Shown here piece by piece: positions 22,900 to 30,155 of a DNA stretch of 30,155 nucleotides. Below the pieces are notes generated by a model that worked only from the letters and a program-made list of their open reading frames with translations, searched no databases and was not told the DNA's origin. Every line of letters begins with the position of its first letter. Within the stretch, counting starts at the first letter, position 1. The DNA lies in NCBI GenBank assembly GCA_002373675.1, contig DFLF01000010.1:1-30155 (forward strand), given 5' to 3'. The position numbers and the translations under genes were made by a program. The stretch is from Pseudobutyrivibrio sp. UBA3626. Lineage in GTDB: Bacteria; Bacillota; Clostridia; Lachnospirales; Lachnospiraceae.

Positions 22900-24933
22900 T
22901 TATTTAACATTTATCTCTAGACTAAATCTCTTTGATATAGCCCTAAGATACTTTTCATTGTGTGACGCGGCAAGAAGCATTGGAGCGTATGCATCTCTTC
23001 CACTTATATTGTACATATACTTAAATGTACCATCTATCGGACTCCCGAATCTATCTGTATACTCATTAATATAATCAAGAATTCCTCTTTGTATTTCCTT
23101 TATTCCTTCAATATTATCGTCATAATCACCGAATCTAAGATTAGGTTTTTCTTCATAGAAGCCAACAAACTGTGGCGTTGGTGACGATAACAACAACTCC
23201 CAGAACACGTTATAGTCTTTAGCCGGATCATGTTTCTTAAGTAAATCCCTATTATGACTCTGTGAATATAGATAAGATACAAGCTTTCCACTTTGCAGGA
23301 ATGGCTCTGTAGCATCAGGTTCAGCATTATACATAGTGTTAGTACCTGCAAGAATGCCTGTTAATTGAACAGGAATATCCCATTTATGTTTCATCAGATA
23401 TGCAAGGGATAAAGCTCCGGAACCGGCCCAGCCTATATCGATGGCAACAATCTTATTAACATCCTTCAGAATGTCTTTATAATACTTCTTAGCGGCATTA
23501 TGTTGAGGATCATATGTATTTTCTACCATAGTCCAATTAGATTCTATTAATCCCTTCAACAATGGAGCATTCTTATCTGTAAGCTTATCCGTAGTTTTAA
23601 AACCAGTAGCATTATTATCTATCTCATATATTAGCTCATCAAGCTCCATAGATGATAGAATTTCTTCTATTGTATAACCTTGATTTACTTTGTGAAATAT
23701 AAATCTTCTATAATAATCATGCTTATCGAATGAAGCCATAAGCTTTGTTGCACATTTTCTCGACCAATATACGTAATTGCAGTTATCTTCCTCTTCGGGA
23801 TAAATGCTTATATATGCTTTCATCAGTGTATCTCCATCACGAGACAAGAACAAAATCCTATCTATAGCATTATGCTTACAATACTCATGAATGAAATGGC
23901 AATAACCAAGCACAAAAATACCACCATATATAAAGCCATATTCATACTCCATACTATATGTATTAAGCCCATTATATATGTAATTGCTTACAATCCCCCT
24001 ATATGCCGACCCAATTATATAAGACATGTCTTCACTGCGATATATACTTATATTGTGGTTTACATTAGGATACAACAAGGCTTTTATGCCATTTTTATTT
24101 GCCATCTTTATATCACTATTATTATTATCACCTATATGTATAATCAACGCATTAGGATTATCATTTATCACTTCTTTATACAGAGTTCCATCCGCTTTAG
24201 ATTTAGAATATTCGTTAGAAAGATACAATTTCTCATATCCGTCATATCCATTCTTATGAAGCATCTTCTCAATAGTACTTAATGGCAAATACATATCGGA
24301 TGTAATAACAATTCTTTTTCCTCTCTTTTGCAACTCATCCCATACTTTTTTCATAAAAGGATTGGCAAAACAAAGTGAAAGCTCTATATCCTCTTCAACT
24401 TTCATCCCTTCTTTATAGTCGATTCCTACTTCATCTTTCAAATGCTCATAAATATCTAAAAGGTTAATTTCCGTATGATTATACTTCTCTTTACACTTTA
24501 TTCTAGCATCATACTCTGCATATATTCTAATATTCTTATAATCAGATATTCCTAGCCTCTCTCCTATCAAATAGAACATATCTGAGGGTACATCCATAGG
24601 CCGAAATATAAGTGTATCAAATATATCAAAGGATATAACATCATACAAACTGCAAACCTTGACAAACTCTTCTACACTTAATGATTGATTCTTGTAATGA
24701 TACTCTTCTGACTCTGAGCTATAATAATTAAGCTTTTTTTGCTCATATATCTGCATACCAGGCTCTTTTCCTAGAAAGCGAAATTGTAATATGTAAAATG
24801 CGAAATTAAGCCACAATAAATAAACCCATGATAACACTTTTACTATCCCTGACGAGTTATCATGAAGCTTATGATAGCGTATTCTTATACCATTTTGTTT
24901 ATTAACTAAATTATTATATATACATTGTCGCAT
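22900..24933 (-). CDS. COG5610-type HAD-superfamily surface-polysaccharide protein
   Basis: A 677-residue protein with an N-terminal hydrophobic segment (about 33-52), a HAD domain (about 98-290) and a C-terminal domain (about 330-677). Seen: motif I SFDIFDTLIF with D103, lacking the second Asp at +2; motif II VITSDMYLP; the lysine SKADGTLYK; motif IV HIGDNNNSDIKMA. The second half has RILFLSRDG and VAIDIGWAGSGALSLAYLM. Family knowledge: such proteins occur in capsule, teichoic acid or glycan loci; activity is not established. No ribosome site is visible and the ATG sits at the predicted transcription start, so translation may be leaderless. A downstream start (M60) cannot be excluded. The neighbouring sortase and LCP genes support a cell-surface role. 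Confidence 0.78.
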   Translation of the reverse strand: MRQCIYNNLVNKQNGIRIRYHKLHDNSSGIVKVLSWVYLLWLNFAFYILQFRFLGKEPGMQIYEQKKLNYYSSESEEYHYKNQSLSVEEFVKVCSLYDVISFDIFDTLIFRPMDVPSDMFYLIGERLGISDYKNIRIYAEYDARIKCKEKYNHTEINLLDIYEHLKDEVGIDYKEGMKVEEDIELSLCFANPFMKKVWDELQKRGKRIVITSDMYLPLSTIEKMLHKNGYDGYEKLYLSNEYSKSKADGTLYKEVINDNPNALIIHIGDNNNSDIKMANKNGIKALLYPNVNHNISIYRSEDMSYIIGSAYRGIVSNYIYNGLNTYSMEYEYGFIYGGIFVLGYCHFIHEYCKHNAIDRILFLSRDGDTLMKAYISIYPEEEDNCNYVYWSRKCATKLMASFDKHDYYRRFIFHKVNQGYTIEEILSSMELDELIYEIDNNATGFKTTDKLTDKNAPLLKGLIESNWTMVENTYDPQHNAAKKYYKDILKDVNKIVAIDIGWAGSGALSLAYLMKHKWDIPVQLTGILAGTNTMYNAEPDATEPFLQSGKLVSYLYSQSHNRDLLKKHDPAKDYNVFWELLLSSPTPQFVGFYEEKPNLRFGDYDDNIEGIKEIQRGILDYINEYTDRFGSPIDGTFKYMYNISGRDAYAPMLLAASHNEKYLRAISKRFSLEINVK

Positions 24934-24939
24934 GCATCT

Positions 24940-24968
24940 ATTATAGCAATACTATAGTATTATTGCAA
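24940..24968 (-). promoter_or_regulatory. Promoter of the HAD gene with internal palindrome
   Basis: Minus strand -35 TTGCAA (24968-24963) and perfect -10 TATAAT (24945-24940), spacer 17. The spacer contains the perfect palindrome AATACTATAGTATT (24948-24961). The ATG begins seven bases after the -10, at the expected start point. Confidence 0.65.
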
Positions 24969-24979
24969 TTTTATATAAC

Positions 24980-25012
24980 AAAAAAGCACTATGCCTAATA
25001 AAAGCATAGTGC
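24980..25012 (-). terminator. Terminator of the small secreted protein gene
   Basis: On the minus strand GCACTATGC and GCATAGTGC pair around a nine-base loop, followed by TTTTTT (24985-24980). Confidence 0.85.
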
Positions 25013-25061
25013 CCTTTTATTATTGTGTAACTATAGTAAAATACTTTTTTACTAATTACAA

Positions 25062-25670
25062 TTACTCACCCATCTTTGCTGTCTTAGCATTAGATGCATC
25101 AACCTGTGGTGCAGCAAGATTAACTGATTTAACGCCTACTGTAGCATCTGCTTTAAGAGCGTCTCTTGTTACGTTAAGTACCTTAATCATAACCGGTGAA
25201 TAGCTTGAGAAGCTAACTGTAGCACGACCTTGTGCATCAAATTGTACTAAGTCCTTCATAACTTCAACTTGACCAGTCTTAGTATTGTAATGAGATGCGA
25301 TTGCAAGCTTGTTAGCATAGCTTGAAGATGCCTTAATTGTTACATCTCCACTAGTAACACCTGAAACATCAAATAATAATGTTCCAATTACCTGTGGCTT
25401 CTCAGTAAACTGACCTTCAATTGAAGCAAGTGTAGCATCTGCCTCCATTGACATATCATATGCCTTTGCAAGTGTTGCTGTGTCTGTAATAGCTGCAACA
25501 GTTGCACTACCTTCTGATTGAACGTCTGAAGAAACCTGGCTTGCAACTTCTTGTGCCTTCTCTTCATCAGTCTTAGCCTTAGCACTTTCAGCAGCAACTG
25601 CTGTTAATGCAACACCTACTACCATTACTACTACGAGAAGTAGCGATACCATTTTTGATACTTTACTCAT
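25062..25670 (-). CDS. Small secreted protein, unknown
   Basis: A 202-residue exported protein I cannot assign. Seen: a clear signal peptide (basic MSKVSK, hydrophobic 8-22, likely cleavage after AVAA near residue 26). A charged helical stretch (about 27-45) follows, then a serine/threonine/valine-rich beta-type domain (about 80-170), ending in NAKTAKMGE. The start is the ATG at 25670, nine bases after GGGAG; a more upstream in-frame start lacks a site. It has its own promoter and a strong terminator, so it is monocistronic. The C-terminus vaguely recalls a sortase recognition motif (KTGE), but there is no hydrophobic anchor, so sorting is unlikely as the gene stands. It sits beside sortase and LCP genes. 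Confidence 0.8.
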   Translation of the reverse strand: MSKVSKMVSLLLVVVMVVGVALTAVAAESAKAKTDEEKAQEVASQVSSDVQSEGSATVAAITDTATLAKAYDMSMEADATLASIEGQFTEKPQVIGTLLFDVSGVTSGDVTIKASSSYANKLAIASHYNTKTGQVEVMKDLVQFDAQGRATVSFSSYSPVMIKVLNVTRDALKADATVGVKSVNLAAPQVDASNAKTAKMGE

Positions 25671-25737
25671 CTTTTCATTCTCCCTTTCTGAAAAATTTTT
25701 ACACAAAATGTAGTATATTATTATCTACACTACATAT

Positions 25738-25766
25738 AATATATACGACTTTATAATTTAAGTCAA
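25738..25766 (-). promoter_or_regulatory. Promoter of the small secreted protein gene
   Basis: Minus strand -35 TTGACT (25766-25761), -10 TATATT (25743-25738), 17-base spacer. The leader contains a possible TGTAGT/ACTACA stem. Confidence 0.65.
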
Positions 25767-25808
25767 GTATTTTTATACTAGTGTATTGTAATCCTTATAT
25801 ATATTTTT

Positions 25809-26828
25809 TTAATCAACTTTATCAACACCTAAAAAGTTTTTCTCCGGAATAAAATAGTAAGTATCAAGAACCATTTTAAGAAGTTCTTCCCTATCTACAA
25901 TATACCCGTCGTGTTCATTAAAGACTTGAGATTCTCCCGGTATTTTAACAATATTATCCATATTATATTTTGCAGTTAATGCCATTGAAGCAAGAGATAC
26001 ATATTGAGTAGGATTAATATCAGTAGTCATATAAGGCGAAATAACCGGAATAAAGTCTGTAGCCTTAGAGTAATCATCCTTAATATAAGCTTTTGCTTTT
26101 GTAATAAAAGCATTAACAAAGTCCTTCTCTCTATCCATACGATCCAGATTAGTATAATTAATGCTGGTATCTCTGTATTGGACGAAATCTAGTACCTGGG
26201 TTCCACACATATGCTCAGTGTCGCCGGCTTTATAATTAATCCAATGTGGGTCAGATGGATCATGGATTTTACTAAAAATCCTATAATCATTTGAAAACTC
26301 TATATCCACGCCTTCCACAAAGTCTACAACATCAGCAAGACCTCCGAAACTTAGTGCGACATAATTATCTATATCAATCTGAAGTAAGTCTTCCACTATT
26401 CTCTTCGTAAGTTCTGCACCTTCTGCACTATTGTGTGCATAAGCATATTGTAAGCAGAGTTGCTCATCCCTAATATAATTAGATAAGCCTTTTCCACCAC
26501 TTTCATCTACAGACACTATTGAATCCCTTGGTATTTCAATAATCTTAACTTCACCGGAATCTTTATCAATACTAAGAACAACAACTACATCTGACTGTCC
26601 ATTGTCACCAATTTCACCGGTCTCATTTTCGATAGGACCATCTTTATCAATTCCAAGAACCATGATGTTATAAATATTATCCTTCATATAGTACTTGGTA
26701 TCGTCAACAGTTATTGTTCTTCTATTTGTAGCCATGCCATCATTTACTATCTTATAAAGAATGAATCCGGCAGTACATAGCAAAACAACCGCTATTATGA
26801 TTAGAAATACAATTTTTTTCTTAGACAT
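25809..26828 (-). CDS. LytR-CpsA-Psr (LCP) family protein
   Basis: A 339-residue membrane-anchored protein with one N-terminal helix (about 5-26) and an extracytoplasmic LCP domain. Seen: NIMVLGIDK, QSDVVVVLSIDKDSGEVKII, EIPRDS, DFVQYRD and LDRMDREKDFVNA, the arginine and aspartate pattern used to bind polyprenyl-phosphate. Family knowledge: LCP enzymes attach teichoic acids or other glycans from lipid carriers to peptidoglycan. It starts eight bases after the sortase stop, with AGGGG before the ATG, so both are co-transcribed. The co-location suggests a common task in anchoring glycans and proteins to the wall; this is inference. Confidence 0.92.
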   Translation of the reverse strand: MSKKKIVFLIIIAVVLLCTAGFILYKIVNDGMATNRRTITVDDTKYYMKDNIYNIMVLGIDKDGPIENETGEIGDNGQSDVVVVLSIDKDSGEVKIIEIPRDSIVSVDESGGKGLSNYIRDEQLCLQYAYAHNSAEGAELTKRIVEDLLQIDIDNYVALSFGGLADVVDFVEGVDIEFSNDYRIFSKIHDPSDPHWINYKAGDTEHMCGTQVLDFVQYRDTSINYTNLDRMDREKDFVNAFITKAKAYIKDDYSKATDFIPVISPYMTTDINPTQYVSLASMALTAKYNMDNIVKIPGESQVFNEHDGYIVDREELLKMVLDTYYFIPEKNFLGVDKVD

Positions 26829-26836
26829 AACATCCC

Positions 26837-27586
26837 CTACTTAGCTGCATAATCATATATTTCTGTCAGACATCCAACTACTACATATCTCTTATCATCC
26901 ATTCCGCTTGGCATACATGTAAGAAGTGTACAAAGCTTAGTGTCCGAATTAATGCTTACATCATTTCTATAATGGCTGTAACTATCGTTAATACTCTGTA
27001 GATATGCTACATATTGAAGCACACCGGGACCTGTAGTAAAGTCATATTTATACAAAGGATGATCGTCACTTGTACAGCAAGATGCGAATATTTTATACGT
27101 GTATTTATGTTCCGGTGTATATATATAGAATGTATCATTGCTGTTAAAAAACTCTTCATCTTCAAATCTATGAAGCTGTTGAAACATTGAGCCATTTCGC
27201 ATATTGTGACCATAAACAATAGTATTGGCATCATGAAAATCCTTAGAATTCATTCCCTCGGTGTAAATAGCACCCGGAAGCCCATCATTTCCTTCAATTG
27301 TATGATATGCGTAATATAAGTCATCAGTCCCACTCTGGAGTATTGGATATGAAATATCTGTTCCTGGAACTTCAATATATGCATAAACCTCAGGATTTAT
27401 TGCCTGATATGAAGAAAAATCAATTGGACACTGTTCTCTGACTTCAACTTTTTTTACTTCACCTACCATAGTTTCTTTCGGTCTTAGCACAAAATATAAG
27501 ACGACACCAATAATAGCTAATACTAATACAATTGCTATAGTTACTATTATCCCAATCTTCTTACTGTTTTTCTTATTGTTTACCAT
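26837..27586 (-). CDS. srtB: Class B sortase
   Basis: A 249-residue membrane-anchored transpeptidase. Seen: a basic N-terminus, one helix (about 12-33), NPEVYAYIEVPGTDISYPIL, the catalytic histidine in YGHNM, and the catalytic cysteine in LCTLLTCMPSGMDDKRYVVVG with the conserved arginine after it. The helix-rich insertion between histidine and cysteine fits class B. The start chosen is the ATG at 27586 because the sequence from there looks like a standard N-terminus and AGTGAG lies upstream. An in-frame ATG at 27640 would add 18 residues. No clear sorting substrate is in the window. First gene of the sortase-LCP operon. Confidence 0.9.
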   Translation of the reverse strand: MVNNKKNSKKIGIIVTIAIVLVLAIIGVVLYFVLRPKETMVGEVKKVEVREQCPIDFSSYQAINPEVYAYIEVPGTDISYPILQSGTDDLYYAYHTIEGNDGLPGAIYTEGMNSKDFHDANTIVYGHNMRNGSMFQQLHRFEDEEFFNSNDTFYIYTPEHKYTYKIFASCCTSDDHPLYKYDFTTGPGVLQYVAYLQSINDSYSHYRNDVSINSDTKLCTLLTCMPSGMDDKRYVVVGCLTEIYDYAAK

Positions 27587-27650
27587 GACTATACACTCAC
27601 TTTCAATATTATTTTTAATCATTAGTATGTTAGCTCTCATGCATTAGTCA

Positions 27651-27679
27651 ATTATAGCAATACTTTGGTATTTATTCAA
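27651..27679 (-). promoter_or_regulatory. Sortase-LCP promoter with internal palindrome
   Basis: Minus strand -35 TTGAAT (27679-27674), -10 TATAAT (27656-27651), spacer 17. The spacer holds AATAC-four bases-GTATT (27659-27672), placed exactly as in the HAD gene promoter. Confidence 0.7.
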
Positions 27680-27744
27680 TGATAATGCTAATATTGTTAA
27701 TAAATTCTTAATAAAGTAGTCACACATTAATTAAAGCATTGTGC

Positions 27745-27800
27745 TATACTCCCTATATCAAAGCAAATCTGTTTTGATAACATAGGCATTCGCTTATGTT
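27745..27800 (+). promoter_or_regulatory. Extended -10 promoter and double hairpin leader, copy 1
   Basis: TGCTATACT forms an extended -10 (TATACT at 27745-27750) without a good -35. The start would be near 27757. Two adjacent nine-pair hairpins follow: 27757-27778 (ATCAAAGCA/TGTTTTGAT) and 27779-27800 (AACATAGGC/GCTTATGTT). Confidence 0.6.
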
Positions 27801-27840
27801 AATTCCACTTCTACCAATAATTATTAAGGAGGAAAGTTTT

Positions 27841-28791
27841 ATGGCGCATGAATACGACAACGCTTTTCGCACTATGGAAAACGATTGTCCAAAACTGTTA
27901 ATACCCTTGGTAAATGAGGTATTCAAAACTAATTATTCACTAGACTCACCAATTGAGTTATATCCGAATGAACAAATGATTACTTCACCAGAAGATGAAC
28001 AGATGATTAGGATTACTGATTCTAACTTTGCTATCATTGGCTCAAATCAAGACAGATATCATATCGAGTGTGAATCTAATCCAGATAATACTGAGTTACA
28101 GGTTCGTATATATCAGTATGATATGCAGGTTGCTTTATATGGTCGTACATTTATTGACAACACAATGCATGTTAGATTTCCTAGAACTGCTATTATATAT
28201 CTTAGACATAGTTCGAAGACACCTGACACACTGAAGATATGTATACATGATGGAGAAGATTCGTTGCAGCATGAAATACAAGTGATTAAGGTACAAAAAT
28301 ACTCTCTTGAAGAAATTTTTGAAAAGAGCTTACTTATCTTTCTACCATTTCATATTTTTGTACACGAGAAGAAGCTTTCGTTGTATAATAGGGATGAAGA
28401 TAAGTTAAGAGAGTTAATTCACGAGTATGAATATATTGTAGGTAAGCTAAGTGATTTAAACCAAGTCGGAGAAATCACTTCTCTTGAAAAATATTGTATT
28501 ATTACATCTATGAGAAGCGTATTATCCCTGATTGCAAAGAAACATCAAACTGTTGTAAAGGAGGCAGACAAAGTTATGGGCGGTGAGATATTAGAATATG
28601 AAGCTAAAACTATATATAGGAATGGATTCAAAAACGGCGAACTTAAAGGTGAACTTAAAGGCAAACTGGAAGGCAAACTTGAAAATGGAATTCAAGTATA
28701 CAAAAACTGCCTAAACAGAGGCATGTCAAAAGAAGATGCTTTGGCTATATCTGAACTTACAGAGGAAGATATTCCAGCTGAGCTTAGATGA
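27841..28791 (+). CDS. PD-(D/E)XK nuclease-like/Rpn-type transposase family protein, copy 1
   Basis: A 316-residue protein of the group annotated as PD-(D/E)XK nuclease family transposase or Rpn-like recombination-promoting nuclease. Seen: MAHEYDNAFRTMENDCPKLL at the N-terminus; the likely nuclease core D-S-N-F-A with YHIECES, where the usual E-X-K or E-X-Q is ECE. Later segments are IEEIFEK-like and LLIFLPFHIFVHEKKL. Near the C-terminus a four-residue repeat (GELKGELKGKLEGKLE) is encoded by 12-base repeats, then GMSKEDALAISELTEEDIPAELR. The start is ATG 27841 after AAGGAGG; a longer frame from 27796 begins within a leader hairpin. No terminal inverted repeats were seen. Its neighbour is a close paralogue. 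Activity not certain. Confidence 0.8.
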   Translation: MAHEYDNAFRTMENDCPKLLIPLVNEVFKTNYSLDSPIELYPNEQMITSPEDEQMIRITDSNFAIIGSNQDRYHIECESNPDNTELQVRIYQYDMQVALYGRTFIDNTMHVRFPRTAIIYLRHSSKTPDTLKICIHDGEDSLQHEIQVIKVQKYSLEEIFEKSLLIFLPFHIFVHEKKLSLYNRDEDKLRELIHEYEYIVGKLSDLNQVGEITSLEKYCIITSMRSVLSLIAKKHQTVVKEADKVMGGEILEYEAKTIYRNGFKNGELKGELKGKLEGKLENGIQVYKNCLNRGMSKEDALAISELTEEDIPAELR

Positions 28792-28811
28792 CATATATTA
28801 TGTACACATTA

Positions 28812-28845
28812 AAAACTCTTGGAGCTAATTCTCTGAGAGTTTTTT
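28812..28845 (+). terminator. Terminator of copy 1
   Basis: AAAACTCTTGGAG pairs with CTCTGAGAGTTTT (13 pairs with two G-U) around a six-base loop, followed by T residues. Confidence 0.82.
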
Positions 28846-28900
28846 CTATTCCTTAATAAATTCTTAATAAAGTAGTCACACATTAATTAAAGCATTGTGC

Positions 28901-28956
28901 TATACTCTTTCTATCAAAGCAAGTCTGCTTTGATAACATAAGCATTCGCTTATGTT
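28901..28956 (+). promoter_or_regulatory. Extended -10 promoter and double hairpin leader, copy 2
   Basis: Equivalent to the copy 1 leader (offset 1156): TATACT at about 28901-28906, hairpins 28913-28934 (ATCAAAGCA/TGCTTTGAT) and 28935-28956 (AACATAAGC/GCTTATGTT). Differences from copy 1 keep every base pair, with Watson-Crick pairs here and G-U pairs in copy 1. Confidence 0.6.
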
Positions 28957-28996
28957 AATTCCGCTTCTACCAATAATTATTAAGGAGGAAGGTTTT

Positions 28997-29947
28997 ATGG
29001 CGCATGAATACGACAACGCTTTTCGCACTATGGAAAACGATTGTCCAAAACTGTTAATACCCTTGGTAAATGAGGTATTCAAAACTAATTATTCATTAGA
29101 CTCACCAATTGAGTTATATCCGAATGAACAAATGATTACTTCACCGGAAGATGAACAGATGATTAGAATTACTGATTCTAACTTCGCTATCATTGGCTCA
29201 AATCAAGACAGATATCATATCGAGTGTGAATCTAATCCAGATAATACTGAGTTACAGGTTCGCATATATCAGTATGATATGCAGGTTGCTTTATATGGTC
29301 GTACATTTATTGACAACACAATGCATGTTAGATTTCCCAGAACTGCTGTACTATATCTTAGACATGGTTCTAATACACCTGACGCGCTAAAGATATGTAT
29401 ACATGATGAGAACAAAGAGATATATCGAGAAATTCCGGTAATCAAAGTACAAAAATACTCTCTTGAAGAAATTTTTGAAAAGAACTTACTTATCTTTCTA
29501 CCATTTCATATTTTTGTACACGAGAAGAAGCTTTCGTTGTATAATAGGGATGAAGATAAGTTAAGAGAACTAATACATGAGTATGAATATATCATAGGCA
29601 AACTAAACGACCTAAATCAAGTCGGAGAAATCACTTCTCTTGAAAAGTATTGTATAATAACTTCAATGAGAAGCGTACTAGGTCTAATTGCTAAGAAGCA
29701 TAATAGAGTTATGAAGGAGGCAGACAAAGTTATGGGTGGTGAGATATTAGAATATGAAGCTAAAACTATATACAGGAGTGGTCTAAAAAAAGGCAAACTT
29801 GAAGGCAAACTTGAAGGCAAACTGGAAGGCGAACAAAAAAAAGCAATCCAAGTCTACAAAAACTGCCTAAACAGAGGCATGTCAAAAGAAGATGCTCTGG
29901 CTATATCTGAACTTACAGAGGAAGATATTCCAGCTGAGCTTAGGTAA
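28997..29947 (+). CDS. PD-(D/E)XK nuclease-like/Rpn-type transposase family protein, copy 2
   Basis: A 316-residue close paralogue of the upstream gene. The first 135 residues are nearly identical. Differences concentrate at about residues 124-150 (SKTPDTLKICIHDGEDSLQH against NTPDALKICIHDENKEIYRE) and in the C-terminal repeat, here KGKLEGKLEGKLEGEQKK. Conserved core residues are the same in both copies, so both may be functional. The ribosome site AAGGAGG and leader are also duplicated. It ends in the same GMSKEDALAISELTEED tail. Inference: recent tandem duplication followed by local divergence or gene conversion from another family member in the genome. Confidence 0.8.
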   Translation: MAHEYDNAFRTMENDCPKLLIPLVNEVFKTNYSLDSPIELYPNEQMITSPEDEQMIRITDSNFAIIGSNQDRYHIECESNPDNTELQVRIYQYDMQVALYGRTFIDNTMHVRFPRTAVLYLRHGSNTPDALKICIHDENKEIYREIPVIKVQKYSLEEIFEKNLLIFLPFHIFVHEKKLSLYNRDEDKLRELIHEYEYIIGKLNDLNQVGEITSLEKYCIITSMRSVLGLIAKKHNRVMKEADKVMGGEILEYEAKTIYRSGLKKGKLEGKLEGKLEGEQKKAIQVYKNCLNRGMSKEDALAISELTEEDIPAELR

Positions 29948-29995
29948 TTGCTATATGTATCTATAAAAGGGGCTGTAAAAATAGTCTCTAAATAG

Positions 29996-30036
29996 CAGAC
30001 CTGCATTGGCCATTGCCAATGCAGGTCTGTTTCTTT
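29996..30036 (+). terminator. Terminator of copy 2
   Basis: A perfect 15-pair stem CAGACCTGCATTGGC/GCCAATGCAGGTCTG with loop CATT (30011-30014), then TTTCTTT. Confidence 0.85.
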
Positions 30037-30155
30037 ATATATAATTATTATAAATGTTGATTTTTGAGGCACTTTAATAAGCCCTATGTTAATAAGAGCT
30101 TTTTTAATCTATTTAGTTACCTAATATCACGCAATCAGCTTTAATCGATTTCGCT
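30037..30155. other. Right-end region without recognised feature
   Basis: AT-rich sequence to the window edge. No convincing ORF, hairpin or promoter was seen. Confidence 0.5.

Larger units (their letters stand above)
27697..30008 (+). repeat. Tandem duplication, unit 1156 bases
   Basis: Units begin at 27697 and 28853 with the same promoter, two leader hairpins, ribosome site and gene. All equivalent points are 1156 bases apart (ATG 27841 and 28997; stops 28791 and 29947). Similarity ends shortly after the stop codons, where each copy has its own terminator. Confidence 0.9.

Noticed and set aside
23872..24282. 136-codon plus-strand frame within the HAD gene
   Set aside because: It is antisense to a gene with clear HAD motifs; its isoleucine/tyrosine-rich content is typical of a shadow frame.
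27796..27840. 15-codon N-terminal extension of the nuclease-like proteins
   Set aside because: It begins inside a leader hairpin without a ribosome site, whereas AAGGAGG precedes ATG 27841 and 28997.
28620..28700. CRISPR-like short repeats
   Set aside because: They are 12-base in-frame coding repeats (GELK/GKLE), with no spacers and no cas genes.
27697..30036. Insertion sequence with terminal inverted repeats
   Set aside because: No matching inverted ends or target duplications were found around either copy; tandem duplication explains the structure.

Overview
The window looks like the chromosome of a low-GC, anaerobic Gram-positive bacterium of the Lachnospiraceae type (Lachnospira/Butyrivibrio/Roseburia-like). 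This rests on gene content: a T-box leader, a Firmicutes-style 6S RNA, ATP-dependent PEP carboxykinase next to citrate synthase, TelA/XpaC proteins, class B sortase and PD-(D/E)XK 'transposase' paralogues with GKLE repeats. It also rests on strong AT-rich sigma-A promoters with 17-base spacers. No genus can be fixed from sequence reading alone.

Layout. Bases 60-350 hold a minus-strand T-box leader, probably phenylalanine-specific, whose gene lies left of the window. Bases 374-9233 are one long minus-strand block. It contains, in transcription order, an XpaC-like membrane protein, a 6S RNA with its own promoter, a SpoIID/LytB-domain protein, a second XpaC-like protein, a membrane-anchored substrate-binding/VWA fusion, TelA, a DUF4037 nucleotidyltransferase-like protein, an AmrS-like radical SAM enzyme and a flavodoxin-fold reductase. 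The SpoIID-XpaC-VWA-TelA part is tightly spaced and reads as a cell-envelope or stress module. Bases 9494-12867 carry divergent pckA and citrate synthase genes. Bases 13033-14790 hold a small membrane protein and a single-domain response regulator coupled to a MshEN-CheX-like protein. Bases 14931-22827 are mostly amino-acid synthesis on the minus strand (thrC, leuCD behind an ABC exporter pair, ilvNC). They are interrupted by a plus-strand protein with two AP2-like domains. Bases 22900-27586 form a surface region: a COG5610-type HAD protein, a small secreted protein, an LCP protein and a class B sortase. Bases 27697-30030 are a tandem duplication of a PD-(D/E)XK nuclease-like gene with its leader.

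The most unusual signal is non-coding. Three intergenic sites (next to pckA, after citrate synthase, after leuD) carry the same two-hairpin element. The loops contain GGA, an AT bulge is fixed in the second hairpin, and the stems are quite different but fully compensated. One copy sits inside a 237-base palindromic element with 32-base terminal arms (31/32 identical), and part of that element recurs beside thrC. This looks like a dispersed structured-RNA or palindromic repeat family. Further points are a shared palindrome in the promoters of the sortase and HAD genes, a perfect hairpin between the Shine-Dalgarno sequence and start codon of thrC, and an AP2 protein that seems to derive from an HNH endonuclease.
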